Source: G963663315 sp965116335 | GTDB taxonomy: Bacteria > Pseudomonadota > Gammaproteobacteria > Arenicellales > Poriferihabitantaceae | Direction of reading: 5' to 3' | Assembly (NCBI GenBank): GCA_965116335.1 | Contig: OZ220677.1 | Coordinates: 2,480,001 to 2,544,000, forward strand | Length of the DNA stretch: 64,000 bases | In this document: piece by piece, positions 16,395 through 29,400 of the stretch | How positions within the stretch are numbered: position 1 is the stretch's first letter | Layout of the letters: every line of letters begins with the position of its first letter | Position numbers and translations under genes: made by a program | The notes under the pieces: model-generated | Told to the model about the DNA's origin: nothing | The model's input: only the letters and a program-made list of their open reading frames with translations | Database searches by the model: none

Positions 16395-17183
16395 ATGAAA
16401 TTACTGATTGATGCCGGAAATCGGAGAATCAAATGGGCAACTTCTGTGCAGTTGCATTCACAACCGGACCGGTCTGTGCGGCGGCAGCCGCAAAACCAGC
16501 CAATCGAAACCGCATCGGCGGATTTGTCCGGGAGTCTGAGGCGTGCGTTTGCCGGTATGGCTGCGCCTGACGAGGTCTTTATATCCAGTGTGGCCGGGTC
16601 ACAGGTGAACCAGGTTCTTGACGCCGCTTGTCAATCATTCTGGGGAAGGCCGCCGCGCTTCATGGAGTCCACCGGACTTCGGGCAGGCTTGCACAATCAA
16701 TATGATGAACCGTCTGATCTGGGGGTTGACCGCTGGCTGGCCATGATCGGTGCGCGGCAACTGTCCGGTAACCGGCCGGTCGTAGTCATGGATGCCGGAA
16801 CCGCTGTGACGATCGACTATGTTGATGAACGAGGCGTATTTGATGGCGGGGTTATTTTCCCGGGAATGGCGACCATGATATATTCCCTCAATTCCTGTAC
16901 CGGGCAGATCCGATCAACCACTGCAAACGCTATGAATGAATGCCTGTCTTACCAGAACACGAGGACGCGGGATGCAGTCGAAAACGGGGTGATGCTGGCT
17001 GTGGTTTCAGCCATGGAGCGCGCTATCAGACATTATCAGAATCTGGCAGGCCCGGATTTGAAACTGGTTCTGACCGGGGGGGACGCGCAGCGCCTGGCCG
17101 CAGTGACAGACTATAATCCCCGGATTGTTCCCGACCTGGTCCTTAACGGGTTGCTGACTCTGGCTGAGGGGGGTGCGGGATGA
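16395..17183 (+). CDS. coaX: Type III pantothenate kinase
   Basis: First step of coenzyme A synthesis, ATP-dependent phosphorylation of pantothenate, by an acetyl-CoA-insensitive ASKHA-fold enzyme. The N-terminal phosphate loop MKLLIDAGNRRIKWA, the GVDRWLAMIGAR motif (about residue 112), the VVMDAGTAVTIDYV segment (about residue 133) with the catalytic aspartate, GGVIFPG and LVLTGGDA are all present. The 262-residue length is normal. ATG 16395 is chosen because the phosphate loop begins there; TTG 16386 adds three residues. The birA-coaX-SPOR order is common in gammaproteobacteria and the stop overlaps the next ATG. Confidence 0.93.
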   Translation: MKLLIDAGNRRIKWATSVQLHSQPDRSVRRQPQNQPIETASADLSGSLRRAFAGMAAPDEVFISSVAGSQVNQVLDAACQSFWGRPPRFMESTGLRAGLHNQYDEPSDLGVDRWLAMIGARQLSGNRPVVVMDAGTAVTIDYVDERGVFDGGVIFPGMATMIYSLNSCTGQIRSTTANAMNECLSYQNTRTRDAVENGVMLAVVSAMERAIRHYQNLAGPDLKLVLTGGDAQRLAAVTDYNPRIVPDLVLNGLLTLAEGGAG

Positions 17184-17887
17184 AGTGGCTGGTAGTCATC
17201 CTGATCGTTACTAATCTGGCCGCTTATCTGTTGGTCGGCGGACGTCAGCCCGCGGCGGAGACGGTGAAATCCGATTCCGGGTCTGATGTGAATAAAACAG
17301 GAATGTTACTGCTTGCCGAGGTGGATGCCTTGCGGGCTGGTGAGGCGACAGCCGGGGATACGCCGGATCAGGCAGCGGGGTCGGCTGAAAGCCTGGCTGA
17401 CAGCAGCAGTGGGGAGCAGCCGGTCGCCGAGGCTTGTTATCGACTGGGCCCATTCAGTCAGGAGGAGAGCTGGCAGGCTGCGAAGACGTGGATGGATGAG
17501 AGCGGGTTCGAGTTCATGCCCGTTATCAGCGATAGCCGGCAGTTGCTGGCTTTCCGTGTCTACCTGGGTCCATTTGCATCGGAGTCATCGGTTGATGAGA
17601 TGTTGAAAAAACTGAAGGACAGTGGGCTGGAGCATTTTCGATACACGGCGGATAATGGTTTGACTCGAATCTCGATGGGGTTGTTCAGTCAGGAGGAATT
17701 GGCGGAAAAATATCTGGATTACCTGGCCAGCAACCAGTATGAGGCCAAATTCCAGCCGGAGTATCGACGGTTGGGTCCGTTGAACTGGATGGAGATTTCC
17801 TCGGCGGAGATTGATTATGTGCAGGTGTCCGGGCATGAATGGGATGAATCCGGGGTCGGAATAAGCAAGGTGGATTGCCGGATTTGA
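17180..17887 (+). CDS. SPOR-domain, single-pass inner-membrane protein
   Basis: A 235-residue protein with an N-terminal membrane anchor (MKWLVVILIVTNLAAYLLVG), an acidic, serine-rich linker to about residue 85, and a SPOR-like region (CYRLGPFSQEESWQAAKTWM to RVYLGPFASESSVDEMLKKL). A second weaker unit starts at ISMGLFSQEELAEKYLDYL. SPOR domains bind denuded peptidoglycan at division sites, which suggests a cell-envelope role. The ATGA overlap with coaX implies translational coupling. No catalytic domain is attached. Confidence 0.82.
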   Translation: MKWLVVILIVTNLAAYLLVGGRQPAAETVKSDSGSDVNKTGMLLLAEVDALRAGEATAGDTPDQAAGSAESLADSSSGEQPVAEACYRLGPFSQEESWQAAKTWMDESGFEFMPVISDSRQLLAFRVYLGPFASESSVDEMLKKLKDSGLEHFRYTADNGLTRISMGLFSQEELAEKYLDYLASNQYEAKFQPEYRRLGPLNWMEISSAEIDYVQVSGHEWDESGVGISKVDCRI

Positions 17888-17948
17888 TGGCCTGCTGTGC
17901 GTTGTTGCCGCCTGTATTCCTTCATTACGGGTTTTGTTTGATTGATTC

Positions 17949-18002
17949 CATAAAATATCTGCAATTTTATGATTGCATTCACCCCCCTGTCTTGCGTACA
18001 AT
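17949..18002 (+). promoter_or_regulatory. Promoter of the tRNA cluster with AT-rich upstream element
   Basis: The -35-like TTGCAT at 17973-17978 and -10 TACAAT at 17997-18002 are separated by 18 bp. The GC-rich discriminator CGCGCTCC after the -10 is typical of stringently controlled stable-RNA promoters. Immediately upstream is a perfect inverted pair CATAAAAT/ATTTTATG (17949-17956, 17964-17971) whose AT content fits an UP element. Confidence 0.65.
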
Positions 18003-18040
18003 CGCGCTCCATTTTTCAATTGGTAACAGCATCAAGTCAG

Positions 18041-18117
18041 GCCCGCATAGCTCAGTTGGCTAGAGCAGCTGATTTGTAATCAGCAGGTCGTGGGTTCGAG
18101 TCCCTCTGCGGGCTCCA
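18041..18117 (+). tRNA. tRNA-Thr(TGT)
   Basis: A full cloverleaf: acceptor GCCCGCA/TGCGGGC, D loop AGCTCAGTTGGCTAGAGC, anticodon stem CTGAT with TGT, T arm GGGTTCGAGTCCC, discriminator T and encoded CCA (18115-18117). First of the Thr-Tyr-Gly-Thr group that precedes secE in gammaproteobacteria. Confidence 0.97.
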
Positions 18118-18168
18118 TTCCGGTGACTGAGGTAGCGGGATGGCGCACAAATGCCGAAAAGGCTTAAG

Positions 18169-18197
18169 TTGACAAAAGTCAAAAGTTGCGCGATAAT
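18169..18197 (+). promoter_or_regulatory. Sigma-70 promoter for tRNA-Tyr
   Basis: A consensus -35 TTGACA (18169-18174), a 17-bp spacer and -10 GATAAT (18192-18197), 25 bp before tRNA-Tyr. This suggests that the second and later tRNAs have their own promoter. Confidence 0.75.
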
Positions 18198-18222
18198 TGA
18201 CCGTTTGGGCAAAATTTTAACA

Positions 18223-18307
18223 GGAGGGGTTCCCGAGCGGTCAAAGGGGGCAGACTGTAAATCTGTTGGCTCAGCCTTCGGAGGTTCGAATCCTCCCCCC
18301 TCCACCA
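18223..18307 (+). tRNA. tRNA-Tyr(GTA)
   Basis: An 85-nt class II tRNA with acceptor GGAGGGG/CCCCTCC, anticodon GTA in ACTGTAAAT, a long variable arm (TTGGCTCAGCCTTC), T arm GGTTCGAATCC and encoded CCA. Confidence 0.97.
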
Positions 18308-18347
18308 TGAATTGCCGGTTACCGAACTGTTGAAGTGGTTTTAAGAT

Positions 18348-18422
18348 GCGGGTGTAGTTCAACGGCTAGAACCTCAGCCTTCCAAGCTGATGATGTGGGT
18401 TCGATTCCCATCACCCGCTCCA
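18348..18422 (+). tRNA. tRNA-Gly(TCC)
   Basis: A 75-nt cloverleaf with acceptor GCGGGTG/CACCCGC, anticodon TCC in CCTTCCAAG, T arm GGGTTCGATTCCC and encoded CCA. Confidence 0.97.
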
Positions 18423-18479
18423 GTCGGCTTACCGGGAAATTGACCGGAGTCCAGAGGTTGTAGAGGTGAAGTTCAAGCT

Positions 18480-18555
<76 letters not shown>

Positions 18556-18648
18556 CTACCGGAGGCGATACAGTTGGATCAGGTCTTGAGGGGGTTATAA
18601 GTGCACAGTCTGTTAGCGGGGTTTATTTGATTCAACAAGTCGGTTCGA
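18556..18648 (+). other. 93-bp spacer where tufB is expected; no gene
   Basis: Between tRNA-Thr(GGT) and tRNA-Trp many gammaproteobacteria have tufB (about 1.2 kb). Here there are only 93 bases. No EF-Tu codons could be recognised. A weak promoter-like pair TTGGAT/TATAAG may drive tRNA-Trp and secE. Confidence 0.6.
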
Positions 18649-18725
<77 letters not shown>

Positions 18726-18771
18726 TCGTTCTTACTCGTAATGTTTTACTGATGACCGGATATTCAATCCA

Positions 18772-19125
18772 GTGATTGACAAAATTAAAATTGTTGTAGC
18801 GGCTTTGATTGTGCTCGGCGCTGTGGCTGCCTGGTATCAATTCAGCGGTCTCATTCAGCTGGCTCGTATCGGCATGGTTGTGGTCGCGGTGATATTGGCG
18901 GCCGGCCTGGTATTGACCACGGCAACCGGGCAGGATGCCTGGGTATTTATCAAGGGTGCGAACATTGAGCGCCAGAAAGTAGTATGGCCGACTCGCCCGG
19001 AAGCCCTGCAGGTGACATTGATGGTGATCATCCTGGTAATTATTCTGGGATTGATGATGTGGGGGTTTGACGCACTCTCGTTTTATGCCATCTACGACAT
19101 TATTCTCAGAGTCAGCGGTGGTTAG
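18772..19125 (+). CDS. secE: Preprotein translocase subunit SecE
   Basis: A small inner-membrane clamp subunit of the SecYEG channel. The 117 residues form three hydrophobic helices (about 5-22, 30-48 and 85-110) as in the long E. coli-type SecE (127 residues). The conserved amphipathic segment before the last helix, RQKVVWPTRPEALQVTLMV, is present. The start is GTG 18772; no nearer ATG with a ribosome site fits. It is followed by nusG 29 bases later, the usual pairing. Confidence 0.93.
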   Translation: MIDKIKIVVAALIVLGAVAAWYQFSGLIQLARIGMVVVAVILAAGLVLTTATGQDAWVFIKGANIERQKVVWPTRPEALQVTLMVIILVIILGLMMWGFDALSFYAIYDIILRVSGG

Positions 19126-19154
19126 CCGACCGACTCCTATCAAGAAAGATAATC

Positions 19155-19724
19155 ATGACTGATGAAACAGAAGCCGGGCAGGTTCAGAACCCCAATATGC
19201 AGTGGTACGTTGTCCAGGCATTTTCAGGGTTTGAAAAACAGGTCAAAAAAGCGCTGCATGATCACATCGCCAGAATGGAAATGGATGCGTATTTCGGCAG
19301 CATACTGGTTCCCACCGAAGAGGTGGTTGAGATGAAGGGCGGCCAGAAACGAACCAGTGAAAGGAAGTTTTTCCCCGGATATGTTCTGGTGCAGATGGAG
19401 TTGACCGACAATACCTGGCATCTGGTAAAGGGCGTGCCCAGAGTGGCGGGCTTTATCGGTGGTACGGATAACCGTCCGGTTCCGATCACCGACAAGGAAG
19501 CCGAAGAGATTATTCAGCAGATTTCTGACAGTCAGGATAAGCCTAAGATGAAATTCACTTTTGCCCCCGGCGAGATAGTCAGAATTGTCGACGGGCCGTT
19601 TCAGGATTTCAATGCCACAGTCGAAGATGCCAACTTCGAGAAAGCGAAACTGAAAGTGTCTGTCACGATTTTTGGGCGTTCCACCCCGGTCGAACTGGAT
19701 TTTTCCCAGGTCGAAAAAGGCTAG
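19155..19724 (+). CDS. nusG: Transcription termination/antitermination protein NusG
   Basis: NusG binds the RNA polymerase clamp and couples it to the ribosome (through S10) or to Rho. It has 189 residues against 181 in E. coli. The N-terminal NGN domain begins WYVVQAFSGFEKQVKKAL and includes FFPGYVLVQMELTDNTWHLV and PRVAGFIGG. The C-terminal KOW domain starts FAPGEIVRIVDGPFQDFNA. About eight extra N-terminal residues precede the conserved WYVVQ. ATG 19155 is used. Confidence 0.96.
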   Translation: MTDETEAGQVQNPNMQWYVVQAFSGFEKQVKKALHDHIARMEMDAYFGSILVPTEEVVEMKGGQKRTSERKFFPGYVLVQMELTDNTWHLVKGVPRVAGFIGGTDNRPVPITDKEAEEIIQQISDSQDKPKMKFTFAPGEIVRIVDGPFQDFNATVEDANFEKAKLKVSVTIFGRSTPVELDFSQVEKG

Positions 19725-19767
19725 GGAACGATTACTCATGTACCCGTTATATATTTGGAGTTAGCAG

Positions 19768-20199
19768 ATGGCCAAGAAAATAGAAGCGTATATCAAGCTT
19801 CAGGTTCCCGCAGGTGATGCCAAGCCGAGTCCGCCGGTCGGTCCGGCGTTAGGTCAGCATGGCGTGAATATCATGAATTTTTGCAAGGCGTTCAATGCCG
19901 AAACCCAGGATATGGAAAAAGGGCTGCCGGTGCCGGTGGTGATCAGTGTTTATTCGGATAAAAGTTTTACTTTCGTCAAAAAAACGCCGCCAGCCTCTAT
20001 TCTTTTGAAAAAGGCCGCAGGCATTGAAAAGGGCAGCAGTGTGCCCAATCGCGATAAGGTCGGTAAAGTGAACCGGGAGCAACTGGAGGAAATCGCAAGA
20101 ACCAAACAACCGGACTTGAGTGCCTGGGAACTGGAGCAGGCGGTGAAGATCATTGCTGGCAGTGCGCGCAGCATGGGCATAGAAACAGAGGGGGTATAA
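19768..20199 (+). CDS. rplK: 50S ribosomal protein L11
   Basis: A stalk-base protein of the 50S GTPase centre, with 143 residues (142 in E. coli). The proline-rich N-terminus (KLQVPAGDAKPSPPVGPALG), where L11 contacts factors and thiostrepton, and the rRNA-binding C-terminal domain (KIIAGSARSMGI) are intact. GGAG at 19758 is a good ribosome site. It is followed by rplA two bases after the stop, the usual L11-L1 pair that L1 regulates in E. coli. Confidence 0.97.
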   Translation: MAKKIEAYIKLQVPAGDAKPSPPVGPALGQHGVNIMNFCKAFNAETQDMEKGLPVPVVISVYSDKSFTFVKKTPPASILLKKAAGIEKGSSVPNRDKVGKVNREQLEEIARTKQPDLSAWELEQAVKIIAGSARSMGIETEGV

Positions 20200-20201
20200 G
20201 T

Positions 20202-20903
20202 ATGCCGAATCAAGGCAAAAGAAGTCAGGCTGCAAACAGTCGTATCGATCGTACAAAACTGTATCCGCTGGACGACGCGCTTGCGCTGGTCAAGGATTTA
20301 TCGCAGGCTAAATTTGACGAAACGGTAGATGCGGCTGTTGTTCTTGGAGTCAATTCCAGGAAATCTGACCAGAATGTAAGAGGTGCCACAGTCATGCCGA
20401 AAGGCACCGGAAAAACGGTTCGGGTAGCGGTTTTCGCCGAGGGTGAAAATGCACAGGCAGCCACGGCGGCGGGAGCTGACCTGGTTGGACTTGAAGATCT
20501 GGCAGAGCAGGTCAAAAAAGGTGAGATCGAATTTGATCTGTGTGTCGCGACTCCGGATACCATGCGTGTGGTCGGACAGCTTGGCCAGATTCTCGGGCCG
20601 CGCGGACTGATGCCGAATCCCAAGGTAGGCACGGTAACAACTGATGTGACCCGGGCTGTCAAAGACGCAAAATCCGGGCGGGTGCAGTTTCGTATCGACA
20701 AGGCGGGAATTATTCATTGTCCAATCGGCAAGGCATCGTTTGATTCACAGGCGCTGGAGGAAAATTTGAACGCTCTGGTATCTGCCTTGATCAAGGCCAG
20801 ACCGGCATCCGCCAAAGGGCAGTACATTCGCCGGGTTTCATTGTCCAGCACAATGGGACCGGGCGTGAAAATCGATCGCGCGAGTATTGCGGCGATCAGA
20901 TAG
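20202..20903 (+). CDS. rplA: 50S ribosomal protein L1
   Basis: An L1-stalk protein that binds 23S rRNA helices 76-78 and moves E-site tRNA. In E. coli it also represses the rplKA mRNA. The 233 residues contain GPRGLMPNPKVGTVT (about residue 128) and the RNA-binding FRIDKAGIIHCPIGK stretch, as expected. The start ATG 20202 lies close after rplK. No anomaly was found. Confidence 0.97.
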   Translation: MPNQGKRSQAANSRIDRTKLYPLDDALALVKDLSQAKFDETVDAAVVLGVNSRKSDQNVRGATVMPKGTGKTVRVAVFAEGENAQAATAAGADLVGLEDLAEQVKKGEIEFDLCVATPDTMRVVGQLGQILGPRGLMPNPKVGTVTTDVTRAVKDAKSGRVQFRIDKAGIIHCPIGKASFDSQALEENLNALVSALIKARPASAKGQYIRRVSLSSTMGPGVKIDRASIAAIR

Positions 20904-21100
20904 TTTTGGGGCTTTGCATGATGAAGGTATCCTCTGGATGCCGAGTCGTTGCAGGGCTGTCAAAGACCGCAGGTGAGTGGAATTTTAGCTCTTAAATATG
21001 TTTTTCATCGGATATTTGCGAATGAACAGCAAGTCCTGCGTAGACGGTGAGCCGAAATCAGGAATTTCCCTGATTGTTAAGGACACCATTATTTTTGGAG
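20904..21100 (+). ncRNA. L10 leader (autoregulatory mRNA element)
   Basis: About 200 bp between rplA and rplJ with no ORF. It contains CGTAGACGGTGAGCC (around 21037-21051), a signature I associate with the proteobacterial L10-leader element, in which the L10(L12)4 complex represses rplJL translation. A stem AAATCAGGAATTTCCCTGATT follows before the ribosome site. Assigned from position plus this motif; a covariance-model search was not possible. Confidence 0.7.
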
Positions 21101-21109
21101 TGTGATTAT

Positions 21110-21640
21110 ATGAGCTTAAGTCTCGATCAGAAAAAAGCGGTGATCAGCGAGGCAACCGAGGCGATTGCTTCGGCCCGGGCTGGTGTACTGGCTGAGTATC
21201 GTGGATTCAATGTTCAGCAGTTGACCTCGTTACGCACACAAGCGCGAGATGCCGGAGTCTGGGTAAAGGTTGTTAAAAACAATCTGGCCCGGATTGCGGT
21301 GCGGGATTCGGAGTTTGAATGCCTGGCGGAATACTTTACAGGTCCGGTCATTTTCTCTGCTTGTGAAGACCCGGTTGCGGTTGCCAAAGTCATGGCTACG
21401 TTTGCCAAAGACAATGAAAATTTCAGGATCACTATGGGTGCCATGAACGGTGAACTCATTGATCCGGCTATGATTCAGCGTCTTTCGTCATTGCCGGGTC
21501 GGGATGAGTTGTTGGCGAAACTGGCGGGTACCATGCAGGAGCCTGTCCGAAAATTCGTCTCGACATTGAACGAGGTTCCAGGCAAAGCGGCGCGTACCCT
21601 TGCTGCCATAGCGCAAGCGAAGGAAGCGTCCGCGGCTTGA
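21110..21640 (+). CDS. rplJ: 50S ribosomal protein L10
   Basis: Base of the L7/L12 stalk, 176 residues (165 in E. coli). SLDQKKAVISEATEAIASA and GVLAEYRGFNVQQLTSLR are the rRNA-binding domain; the C-terminal helix (AAIAQAKEASAA) binds L12 dimers. ATG 21110 follows a TTTGGAG ribosome site at about 21095-21101. An open extension to 21074 starts inside the leader and is not used. Confidence 0.96.
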   Translation: MSLSLDQKKAVISEATEAIASARAGVLAEYRGFNVQQLTSLRTQARDAGVWVKVVKNNLARIAVRDSEFECLAEYFTGPVIFSACEDPVAVAKVMATFAKDNENFRITMGAMNGELIDPAMIQRLSSLPGRDELLAKLAGTMQEPVRKFVSTLNEVPGKAARTLAAIAQAKEASAA

Positions 21641-21703
21641 TTGTTGAAACTTTTGTCCATCATTTAATTATTTAATATTGTCCAGCTATCAGGAGTAATT
21701 ACC

Positions 21704-22087
21704 ATGGCTTTAAACAAAGAGGAAATTCTTGACGCAATCGCCCAGATGTCGGTTCTCGACCTGTCTGAATTGATCAAGGATATGGAAGAAAAATTCGGGG
21801 TTAGCGCGGCGCCCACGGCTGCTGTAGCCGTAGCGCCAGCAGGCGGCGGTGAAGCGGCTGCCCCGGAGCAGGAGAAAACTGAGTTTGATATTATCCTGAC
21901 CGGTTTTGGTGACAAGAAAGTGGGTGTCATCAAGGCGGTTCGCGGTATTACCAGTCTTGGCCTGAAAGAGGCCAAGGATCTGGTGGAGAAAGTGCCCACT
22001 GCGATTCGGGAAGGCGTAGGCAAGGATGAAGCCGAAGATATCAAAAACCAGCTTGAGGCGGCCGGCGGAACCGTCGAACTCAAGTAA
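21704..22087 (+). CDS. rplL: 50S ribosomal protein L7/L12
   Basis: The multicopy stalk protein that recruits translation GTPases. It has 127 residues against 121 in E. coli. An N-terminal dimerisation helix (EEILDAIAQMSVLDLSELIK), an Ala/Val-rich hinge (SAAPTAAVAVAPAGGGEAAA) and a C-terminal globular domain (EFDIILTGFGDKKVGVIKAV) are all visible. AGGAG at 21691 precedes ATG 21704. The hinge carries a few more residues than in E. coli. Confidence 0.97.
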   Translation: MALNKEEILDAIAQMSVLDLSELIKDMEEKFGVSAAPTAAVAVAPAGGGEAAAPEQEKTEFDIILTGFGDKKVGVIKAVRGITSLGLKEAKDLVEKVPTAIREGVGKDEAEDIKNQLEAAGGTVELK

Positions 22088-22093
22088 TCGCTG

Positions 22094-22118
22094 CGGCCCG
22101 GTGTCACAACCGGGGCCG
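22094..22118 (+). terminator. GC-rich hairpin between rplL and rpoB (attenuator/processing site candidate)
   Basis: CGGCCCGGT, a 6-base loop and ACCGGGGCCG form a stem with one bulged C; no T-run follows directly. In E. coli this interval holds a partial terminator and an RNase III site that set the L12-to-RpoB ratio. The same role is inferred here from position. Confidence 0.5.
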
Positions 22119-22246
22119 TCGTGTGCGCGTTTCTTTTTCAGGAACGCATTGATGTTTTTTATGTTCCGGCGGGTATGGACAGGGCGCAGACCAAGTCCTG
22201 TCTATGCCCCCGGAGCATCAGATGGTAGGTTTATGCAGAGGTAGAT

Positions 22247-26326
<4,080 letters not shown>

Positions 26327-26404
26327 TTCCGGGGTTGCCGGAATAACCGGACCGAACAGCCACCAAGCCGCGAATCCGCTGGCATCTAACAGAGGCAGTA
26401 AATA

Positions 26405-29400
26405 ATGAGAGATATTTTCAATCTATTCAGGCAGGTGGACGCAGTTGACGATTTCGATTCGATTCGAGTCAGCATCGCGTCTCCGGAGAAAATCAGATCC
26501 TGGTCTTTTGGTGAAGTCAAAAAGCCGGAAACCATTAATTATCGTACCTTCCGGCCAGAGCGGGACGGACTGTTCTGCGCCAAACTTTTCGGCCCGGTGA
26601 GCGACTACGAGTGTTTGTGCGGTAAGTACAAGCGACTGAAGCATCGCGGCGTAGTTTGCGAGAAATGCGGAGTTGAGGTCACTCTTTCCAAGGTACGCAG
26701 GGAACGCATGGGCCGTATCGAACTGGCGGCACCCTGTGCCCATATCTGGTTTTTGAAATCGTTGCCATCCAGGCTCGGGTTGTTGCTGGACATGACCGTC
26801 CGTGAGATGGAACGGGTGCTCTACTTCGAGGCTTATGTCGTGATTGATCCCGGCATTACGGAAGAATATGAGCGTGGCGACCTGCTGACGGAAGAGCAGT
26901 ATCTGGAGGCTATCAAAACCTACGGAGACGAATTTGAGGTGGGTATGGGAGCGGAAGCGATCCGCACCCTGCTAAAAGAAATGGATCTGTCTCTGGAAGC
27001 CGAGATTCTGCGTGAAGAACTTGCCAAAACCAAGTCAGATACCAAGACCAAAAAACTGACGGGGCGCCTCAAGGTCATCGAGGCATTTATCAATTCCGGT
27101 AATAATCCGGCCTGGATGATCATGGATGTATTGCCTGTGCTGCCGCCGGACCTGAGACCGCTGGTTCCTCTGGAGGGCGGGCGTTTTGCCACCTCGGACC
27201 TGAATGATCTGTATCGCCGTGTGATCAATCGCAACAACCGTCTGAAAAGGCTGCTGGATCTGAATGCGCCGGACCTGATTGTCCGCAATGAAAAGCGGAT
27301 GCTTCAGGAGGCGGTTGACGCGATGCTGGATAATGGTCGTCGGGGCAAGGCGATAACAGGCGCCAATAAACGTCAACTGAAATCCATCTCGGACATGATC
27401 AAGGGCAAGCAGGGGCGTTTCCGCCAGAACCTGCTGGGTAAACGGGTAGATTATTCCGGACGTTCGGTAATCGTGGTCGGTCCCACGCTGAAACTGCATC
27501 AGTGCGGCTTGCCCAAGAAGATGGCACTGGAATTGTTCAAGCCCTTCATATTCAGCAAGCTGGAATTGCGAGGGATGGCGGCCAACATCAAGCAGGCCAA
27601 GAAAATGGTGGAAGCCGAGAGCGCCGAAGTGTGGGATATTCTCGAAGAGGTAATCCGGGAGCATCCGGTTATGCTGAACCGGGCGCCGACCTTGCACAGG
27701 CTGGGTATTCAGGCGTTCGAGCCTGTTTTGATAGAAGGCAAGGCGATTCAACTGCATCCGCTGGTCTGTACTCCGTACAACGCCGACTTTGACGGCGATC
27801 AGATGGCGGTTCATGTGCCCTTGTCGATCGAGGCGCAACTGGAAGCTCGGGCACTGATGATGTCCACCAACAATATTCTTTCTCCGGCAAATGGGGAGCC
27901 GATCATCGTGCCTTCCCAGGACATTGTGCTGGGTCTTTACTATATGACCCGGGAAAGCGCGGATGCCAAAGGTACGGGTGCCTGGTTCTCGGATATAAAC
28001 GAAGTCCGGCGCGCCTGGGAAACCCGGCAGATTCATCTCCACGCCAGGGTCAAGGTCAGGATGCCGGTATACGACGAGGAGGGCAATTCGACCGGCGAGA
28101 GAAAAACGGTGGATACCACGGTTGGCCGTGTGCTGTTGTCGGAGATTCTTCCGACCCGGCTGGATTTCAGCCTGATTGACCGTCCGATGAAGAAGAAGAC
28201 GATTTCTGAGTTGATCAATGTTTCCTACCGCGAAGCAGGTCTCAAGGATACCGTCATATTCGCGGATCAGCTCATGTATACCGGATTTGGCATGGCGGCG
28301 CTGTCCGGCCTGTCGATTGGTGTGGATGATATGGTGGTTCCCGCCGACAAGCCGGGTATCCTGAATCAGGCGCAGAAGGAAGTGGTTGAAATTCAAAAGC
28401 AATATGACGCCGGTCTGCTCACGGATGGTGAGCGGTATAACAAGGTAGTGGACATCTGGACGAGAACCAGTGAACAGGTTTCCGATTCCATGATGTCGGA
28501 ACTGGGCGTGGATACGGTGATCAACAAGCAGGGTGAAAAGGTAGAGCAGGACTCATTCAATTCGATCTACATGATGGCTGATTCAGGTGCTCGGGGTTCA
28601 CATGCCCAGATCCGGCAACTGGCCGGTATGCGCGGGTTGATGGCGAAGCCGGATGGTTCGATTATCGAAACCCCGATTACGGCCAATTTCCGTGAGGGGT
28701 TGAATGTATTGCAATACTTCAACTCGACCCACGGCGCCCGCAAGGGGCTGGCCGACACTGCGCTGAAAACCGCTAACTCAGGCTACCTGACGCGGCGGCT
28801 GGTCGACGTATGCCAGGACCTGGTGGTCACCGAAGCGGATTGCGGTACGGAAAACGGGTTGTTCCGGGAAGCACAGATACAGGGTGGCGAGGTCGTTGTG
28901 CCGCTGAGTGACCGGGTGCTCGGGCGTTATGTCAGTGAGGAAGTCGTTGATCAGGCAGGTGAGGTTATTATCTCCAGGGATCAGATGATCGATGAGAAAC
29001 TGGTGCGGCTGATTGACCACAATAATATCCATGGAATCAGGGTGCGTTCCGCAGTGACCTGCGAAACCCGTTACGGAGTGTGTTCCAAATGCTATGGGCG
29101 TGACCTGGGACGCGGGCATACCATCAATATGGGTGAAGCGGTCGGTGTAATTGCGGCGCAATCCATCGGCGAGCCGGGCACACAGTTGACCATGCGTACC
29201 TTCCATATCGGTGGTGCTGCATCGAGTTCTTCGGTGGTGAGTAACGTTGAATTGAAAAACTCCGGGAAGATTCACCTGAAGTCGGCCAAACTGGTTGAGA
29301 ACACGGAAGGCAAGCAAGTAGTGGTGACGCGCTCCAGTGAACTGGTTGTGCAGGATGAGCAGGGGCGTGACCGTGAACGGCATAAATTGCCTTATGGTGC

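Noticed and set aside
27035..28402. 455-codon antisense ORF inside rpoC
   Set aside because: Shadow of a strongly biased coding frame; no homology recognised and no start signals.
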